Origin: Sulfuricaulis sp040901545
GTDB lineage: Bacteria; Pseudomonadota; Gammaproteobacteria; Acidiferrobacterales; Sulfurifustaceae
Assembly (NCBI RefSeq): GCF_040901545.1
Contig: NZ_JBBDYL010000024.1
Location: 62,001-126,000 of the forward strand
Length of the DNA stretch: 64,000 nucleotides
Direction: 5' to 3'
Shown: positions 60,068 to 64,000 of the stretch, in pieces
Position numbering within the stretch: position 1 is the stretch's first letter
Layout of the letters: each line of letters opens with the position of its first letter
The notes under the pieces: model-generated
Told to the model about the DNA's origin: nothing
What the model saw: the letters and a program-made list of their open reading frames with translations, nothing else
The model's database searches: none
Position numbers and translations under genes: made by a program

Positions 60068-60141
60068 TGCTTCCTCGATAAATACCAGACTGCTCGGATT
60101 TTAACCTAATCCACAACCCCTAAATAAATGGAGAAACAACC

Positions 60142-60564
60142 ATGATTGACAATCGCACTGCTCCCTACGCCGCATTCATACTGCGCATGAGTCTGGGCGT
60201 CATGTTTATTGCGCACGCAATGCTTAAACTGCTTGTTTTTACTCTGCCCGGCACCGTACAGTTTTTCCAATCGGTAGGTTACCCCGGATTTCTCGCCTAC
60301 ATCGTTATCGCAGCTGAGCTAATGGGAGGCACACTGTTGGTGCTTGGTGCTTACACACGCTGGGTCGCGTTGGCACTGATCCCGATTCTGCTCGGCGCCG
60401 CCCTGGTGCACGCACCCAACGGCTGGGTGTTCAGCGCACCGAACGGTGGCTGGGAGTATCCGGTGTTCCTCGCGCTGGCGGCTTTGGTGCAGGCCCTGCT
60501 CGGTGACGGCGCTTTGGCGCTGCGCGCTGCTTCCGCCGGAGTTGCACGTCGGCAACCGGCCTGA
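60142..60564 (+). CDS. DoxX-family membrane protein
   Basis: 140 residues with four membrane segments (FILRMSLGVMFIAHAMLKL, AYIVIAAELMGGTLLVLGAY, ALALIPILLGAALV, FLALAALVQALLG). GGAG precedes the start. This is the DoxX/YphA type, small quinone-linked membrane proteins of uncertain activity, often coded with pirin and glutathionyl-hydroquinone reductase, as here. It is followed by yqjG after 35 bases. Confidence 0.9.
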   Translation: MIDNRTAPYAAFILRMSLGVMFIAHAMLKLLVFTLPGTVQFFQSVGYPGFLAYIVIAAELMGGTLLVLGAYTRWVALALIPILLGAALVHAPNGWVFSAPNGGWEYPVFLALAALVQALLGDGALALRAASAGVARRQPA

Positions 60565-60599
60565 TTTCAAGCTGTCGAATCACACACGGGAACATCGCC

Positions 60600-61586
60600 A
60601 TGGGATATTTGCAAAAAGGCGTCTGGCACGAAGGCTGGTACGACACCAGCAAAACCGCGGGCGAATTCGTACGTCAGGAAAGTCAATTCCGTCGCTTTGT
60701 CACGGCCGATGGTTCGAGCGGCTTTCGCGCCGAACCGGGGCGGTACCATTTATATGTCTCGCTCGCCTGCCCGTGGGCGCACCGCACGATCATCTTCCGC
60801 AGGCTGAAGCAACTCGAAGACGTGATATCGATGTCGGTCGTCGAGCCGGTGATGTCCGACCAAGGTTGGACGTTCACGGATAGCGCGGGCTGCGCGCCCG
60901 ACAGCGTCAATGGTTCGACTTATTTGCATCAAGTGTATACGCGCGCGCAACCGGACTACAGCGGTCGAGTCACCGTACCGGTGCTCTGGGACAAACAGAC
61001 GCAAACCATCGTGAACAACGAGTCGTCCGAAATCATCCGCATGTTCAACAGCGAGTTCCACGCCTTCACCGGCGTGAAAACCAACTACTATCCCGCGGCG
61101 CGGCGCCAGGATATCGACGCAATCAATGCCTTTGTATACGAGCGCATCAACAACGGTGTGTACCAGGCCGGCTTCGCGGGCAGTCAGCGGGTCTATGAGC
61201 GCGCGGTCAAGCGCCTGTTCGACGCGCTGGATGAAGTCGAGGCGCGGCTGGAGCGGACGCGGTATCTGCTCGGCGATGCCGTCACCGAGGCGGACTGGCG
61301 GCTACTGCCCACGCTGCTGCGTTTCGACGCGGTGTACGTGACGCACTTCAAGTGCAACCTGAAGCGGATCGCGGACTACCCGAATCTGTCCAACTACGCG
61401 CGCGACCTGTACCAGCAGCCCAAAGTGGCCGAGACCGTGAGCCTGGATCACATCAAGCGCCATTATTTTCTGAGCCACCGGCACTTGAACCCCTCGGGTA
61501 TCGTGCCGCTGGGACCGATGCTCGATTTCAGCCGCGCGCATGACCGCGACCGGTTCGAACTACCGGTCAGACGAAAGACGCGGTGA
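60600..61586 (+). CDS. yqjG: Glutathionyl-hydroquinone reductase
   Basis: 328 residues. N-terminal thioredoxin-like domain with the active Cys in LACPWAHRTIIFRRLK, and WDKQTQTIVNNESSEIIRMF as in the ECM4/YqjG (Xi-class GST) family; the C-terminal helical domain ends with SHRHLNPSGIVPLGP. It reduces glutathionyl-hydroquinones and thereby detoxifies quinones. It shares a transcript with doxX; a hairpin terminator follows at 61606. Confidence 0.95.
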   Translation: MGYLQKGVWHEGWYDTSKTAGEFVRQESQFRRFVTADGSSGFRAEPGRYHLYVSLACPWAHRTIIFRRLKQLEDVISMSVVEPVMSDQGWTFTDSAGCAPDSVNGSTYLHQVYTRAQPDYSGRVTVPVLWDKQTQTIVNNESSEIIRMFNSEFHAFTGVKTNYYPAARRQDIDAINAFVYERINNGVYQAGFAGSQRVYERAVKRLFDALDEVEARLERTRYLLGDAVTEADWRLLPTLLRFDAVYVTHFKCNLKRIADYPNLSNYARDLYQQPKVAETVSLDHIKRHYFLSHRHLNPSGIVPLGPMLDFSRAHDRDRFELPVRRKTR

Positions 61587-61590
61587 ATTT

Positions 61591-61604
61591 TTGATTTACA
61601 TCAG
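61591..61604. promoter_or_regulatory. Possible FNR-like site before the GST gene
   Basis: TTGATTTACATCAG has 13 of 14 informative positions of TTGAT-N4-ATCAA. It lies 60 bases before the GST start, immediately ahead of the yqjG terminator. This position is plausible for activation but a terminator-linked chance match is possible. Confidence 0.35.
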
Positions 61605-61605
61605 G

Positions 61606-61636
61606 CCCGCCGCCGGCAAACACGGCGCGGGTTTTT
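61606..61636 (+). terminator. Terminator after yqjG
   Basis: CCCGCCGCCG-GCAAACA-CGGCGCGGG followed by TTTTTC: a GC-rich stem with one bulge and a T run. Confidence 0.8.
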
Positions 61637-61663
61637 CAGCTAAATCTGACACAGGAGATATAC

Positions 61664-62272
61664 ATGAAACTCTATTATTACCCGGGCGCCTGTTCCATGG
61701 CGGTGCATATCGCTCTGCGTGAAGCTGGCATTCCGTTCGATCTGGACAAGGTGGACCTCGCCAAGAAGCGCGCCGCGAGCAGTGAGGATTACGCCGAGGT
61801 CAATCCGAAGGGCTATGTCCCCGCGCTCCGGCTCGACGATGGTCAGATCCTGACCGAGGTTGCGGTCCTGCTGCAATACGTGGCCGACCTGAAACCCGCC
61901 TCCGGCCTCGCGCCCAAGGCCGGGACGATCGAGCGTTACCGCCTCATGGAATGGCTGAACTTCATCTCTTCTGAGGTGCACAAAACGCTCAGCGCCCTGT
62001 TCAACCCCAAGATCACGCCGGAGTGGAAGGACAACCAGATCGCCCTGTTCGGCCGGCGCTGCGATTTTCTGGTGCAGCAGCTCGGCGGCAAGCCGCACCT
62101 GATGGGAGATAAATTCACGATTGCCGACGCCTATCTGTTCACGATTCTCGGTTGGGCGAACCTGTTCAAGCTCGACATGGGTAAGTGGCCGGCGCTTCAA
62201 AGCTACGCGGCCCGCATCGCCGCCCGCCCGGCGGTCCAGGAAGCAATGAAGGCGGAGGGATTACTCAAGTAG
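61664..62272 (+). CDS. Glutathione S-transferase, beta-class type
   Basis: 202 residues. MKLYYYPGACSMAVHIALRE carries Cys10, the beta-class catalytic residue, and NPKGYVPALRLDDGQILTE is the glutathione-binding region; FTIADAYLFTILGWA marks the C-terminal domain. GGAG lies 7 bases before the start. It conjugates or reduces electrophiles; neighbour of glutathionyl-hydroquinone reductase and a glutathione-gated antiporter. Confidence 0.94.
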   Translation: MKLYYYPGACSMAVHIALREAGIPFDLDKVDLAKKRAASSEDYAEVNPKGYVPALRLDDGQILTEVAVLLQYVADLKPASGLAPKAGTIERYRLMEWLNFISSEVHKTLSALFNPKITPEWKDNQIALFGRRCDFLVQQLGGKPHLMGDKFTIADAYLFTILGWANLFKLDMGKWPALQSYAARIAARPAVQEAMKAEGLLK

Positions 62273-62435
62273 CGGAGCTTGCCTGACCTCCGAAGACGAA
62301 ATTATCCAGTCGATCCGCGACGATCAAGACATCCGCTGACGGTGAACGCCGTCCGGGTCCTTACCCGCTTGCCGGCCGCACCCCGCTGGGGCAGCATGTC
62401 AAAGCGCCTGCCGGTCAATCACAAGGAAGACCCCG

Positions 62436-64000
62436 ATGGGCCTGTCATTGGTGAACGAAGCGGTCGTGTTTTTGATAGCGACAGTCATCGCCGTGCCGCT
62501 GTTCAAACGGCTGGGCATGGGCGCGGTGCTGGGCTATCTGACCGCGGGCGTGTTGATCGGTCCGTGGCTGTTCGGTTTTGTCAGCGACGTCGAAAACATC
62601 CTGCATTTCTCCGAGTTCGGCGTGGTCCTGCTGCTGTTCGTGATCGGACTGGAACTGCGGCCGTCGCGCTTGTGGGAACTGCGCCGGCCGATATTCGGCC
62701 TCGGCGGGGCACAAGTCGCGGCGACCGGGCTCGCTCTGGCCGCCGCCGGCATCGCGTTGGGATTGCCGCCAATCACCGCGCTGGTGGTCGGCCTCGTGCT
62801 GGCGCTCTCTTCCACCGCCTTCGCGCTGCAGATGCTGGCGGAGAAAAAACAGCTCACCACCCATTACGGGCGTGCGTCGTTCGCGATCCTGCTGTTCCAG
62901 GATCTCGCAGCGATCCCCTTGCTCGCCCTCATTCCGCTGCTGGGGATTAGCGGGGCGGGACAGGCCTGGAGCTGGCTCGCCGCTGTCAAGGCCGTGGCAA
63001 TCGTGGTGGTCGTGGTCGCCGGCGGACGCTGGCTGTTGCGTCCGTTTCTGCGTCTGGCGGCCTCGGCCGCAATACACGAAGTATTTATCGCCGCGGCATT
63101 ACTCGTAGTACTGGGCACGGCGTTACTGGTGCAACTGGCCGGCCTGTCGATGGCCCTGGGCGCGTTTCTCGCGGGCGTGTTGCTGGCGGATTCTGAATAC
63201 CGCCACGAACTCGAGGCCGACATTGAGCCGTTCAAAGGACTGCTGCTGGGTCTGTTTTTCATCGCCGTCGGGATGTCCATGAATCTTGGCCTCGTGGCGC
63301 ACCGGCCGCTCGCCATCCTGGGTCTGGTCGTCGGACTCATGACGATAAAATCTCTGCTGCTGTACGGGCTCGGGCGCGCGGCGAAACAGAACCACGGCGC
63401 CGCCGTTAACTTGGCGCTGTTCATCTCCCAGGGCGGTGAATTCGCGTTCGTCTTGTTCGGCACCGCCGTGGGGGTACAGATTCTGGATAAAGCGCTGGCG
63501 GACCTGTTAATCGTCGTCGTCTCCGTCTCGATGGCAGTTACACCCCTGTTAGTGGCCGTTAACGAGAAATTCCTGAAAATCGGGTTTGTCGCCGATAAAC
63601 CGGAGGAATTCGACAAGATCGAGGCGCGCGAGCATCGCGTGATCATTGCCGGTTTCGGGCGCTTCGGCCAGATGATCGCGCGCACGCTACGCATGAAAAA
63701 AATCCCGTTCACCGCGCTCGAGGCCAGCTTCGAGCAGGTGGACTTCGTGCGCAAATTCGGCAACAAGATTTATTTCGGCGATGCCTCGCGCCTTGACCTG
63801 CTGCGCGCCGCGCATGCCGATCAAGCGGAAATCTTCGTGCTCGCCATCGACGACGTCGAGGCCTCGATCAAGACGGCGGAAATGGTCAAGAAACATTACC
63901 CGCGCCTCAAGATCTTTGCGCGCGCCCGCAACCGGCTTCACGCCTACCGCTTGATGGATATCGGCGTGGACAAGCTTATTCGCGAGACCTTCATGTCGAG
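62436..64000 (+). CDS. KefB/KefC-type potassium/proton antiporter (3' end cut by window)
   Basis: 521 residues are visible from the ATG at 62436 (MGLSLVNEAVVFLIATVIAV), with AAGGAAGA upstream. Twelve or so membrane segments (CPA2 family; ALSSTAFALQMLAE, FQDLAAIPLLALIP) are followed by a cytosolic Rossmann domain (REHRVIIAGFGRFGQMIART). It matches glutathione-gated KefB/KefC, which release K on electrophile stress; whether gating is present cannot be seen. It fits the adjoining GST and hydroquinone reductase. The frame runs off the window end. Confidence 0.93.
   Translation, partial: MGLSLVNEAVVFLIATVIAVPLFKRLGMGAVLGYLTAGVLIGPWLFGFVSDVENILHFSEFGVVLLLFVIGLELRPSRLWELRRPIFGLGGAQVAATGLALAAAGIALGLPPITALVVGLVLALSSTAFALQMLAEKKQLTTHYGRASFAILLFQDLAAIPLLALIPLLGISGAGQAWSWLAAVKAVAIVVVVVAGGRWLLRPFLRLAASAAIHEVFIAAALLVVLGTALLVQLAGLSMALGAFLAGVLLADSEYRHELEADIEPFKGLLLGLFFIAVGMSMNLGLVAHRPLAILGLVVGLMTIKSLLLYGLGRAAKQNHGAAVNLALFISQGGEFAFVLFGTAVGVQILDKALADLLIVVVSVSMAVTPLLVAVNEKFLKIGFVADKPEEFDKIEAREHRVIIAGFGRFGQMIARTLRMKKIPFTALEASFEQVDFVRKFGNKIYFGDASRLDLLRAAHADQAEIFVLAIDDVEASIKTAEMVKKHYPRLKIFARARNRLHAYRLMDIGVDKLIRETFMS

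Overview
The window looks like a draft or metagenome-derived chromosome segment of a chemolithotrophic or denitrifying-type gammaproteobacterium (GC-rich, no phage or plasmid genes, one 10-N assembly gap at 25355-25364). The conserved order gpmI-envC-ctpA, the ubiE-ubiJ-ubiB block, phoB-phoR, hslO, rsmJ/rsmE, rlmJ and the ubiT/ubiU/ubiV genes all point to Proteobacteria, most likely Gammaproteobacteria. A species cannot be named from the sequence alone. No rRNA, tRNA or CRISPR array was seen.

Layout. 1-4.7 kb: ArsR-type regulator (cut by the window edge), gpmI, envC-like murein activator, ctpA. 4.8-9.2 kb (minus strand): an outer-membrane barrel candidate, then DUF971-ubiE-ubiJ-ubiB for aerobic ubiquinone synthesis. 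9.4-21.6 kb: a phosphate/arsenic locus in which phoB-phoR is followed by a tightly coupled arsenic operon (arsR, ArsP-like permease, small thioredoxin, OsmC-like protein, ATP-grasp ligase, arsC, acr3) and then by pstS, pstC-pstA-pstB and phoU, with clear Pho boxes. 21.7-30.3 kb: housekeeping genes (thioredoxin-like, hslO, typA, CinA-like, DUF1269, rsmJ, rsmE, PilZ, rlmJ) separated by structured repeats. 30.4-38.1 kb: hemB, adk with a long Lys/Ala tail, and a pyrophosphate-metabolism pair (PPi-type phosphofructokinase and proton-pumping pyrophosphatase). The 3' end of hppA is present twice, with a nucleotidyltransferase-fold gene between the copies.

38.1-56.7 kb is an anaerobic-respiration region: bioB with an in-frame insertion, fnr, mscL, hemN, seven genes for c-type cytochromes, an EB_dh-type haem protein, a Tat-exported four-cluster ferredoxin and an NrfD membrane protein, a second Crp/Fnr regulator, ubiD, and the oxygen-independent ubiquinone genes ubiT, ubiU and ubiV with a radical SAM gene. 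Four near-perfect FNR boxes (TTGAY-N4-ATCAA) lie upstream of these units, so the window contains both the regulator and a coherent set of candidate targets. The redox cluster has the electron-transfer and quinone-side subunits of a molybdoenzyme complex but no catalytic subunit in view.

56.7-64 kb: yajD, a yqaA gene broken by a hairpin-rich insertion, a DsbA-like lipoprotein, a LysR regulator beside a decayed pirin gene, doxX, glutathionyl-hydroquinone reductase, a glutathione S-transferase and a KefB/KefC-type antiporter cut by the window end: a quinone and electrophile stress set.

The points most worth following are the arsenic operon with an ATP-grasp ligase and a one-cysteine OsmC protein, the FNR-linked redox module without a catalytic subunit, the duplicated hppA end with its cargo gene, and a dispersed repeat family whose hairpin stems differ between copies but keep their pairing.
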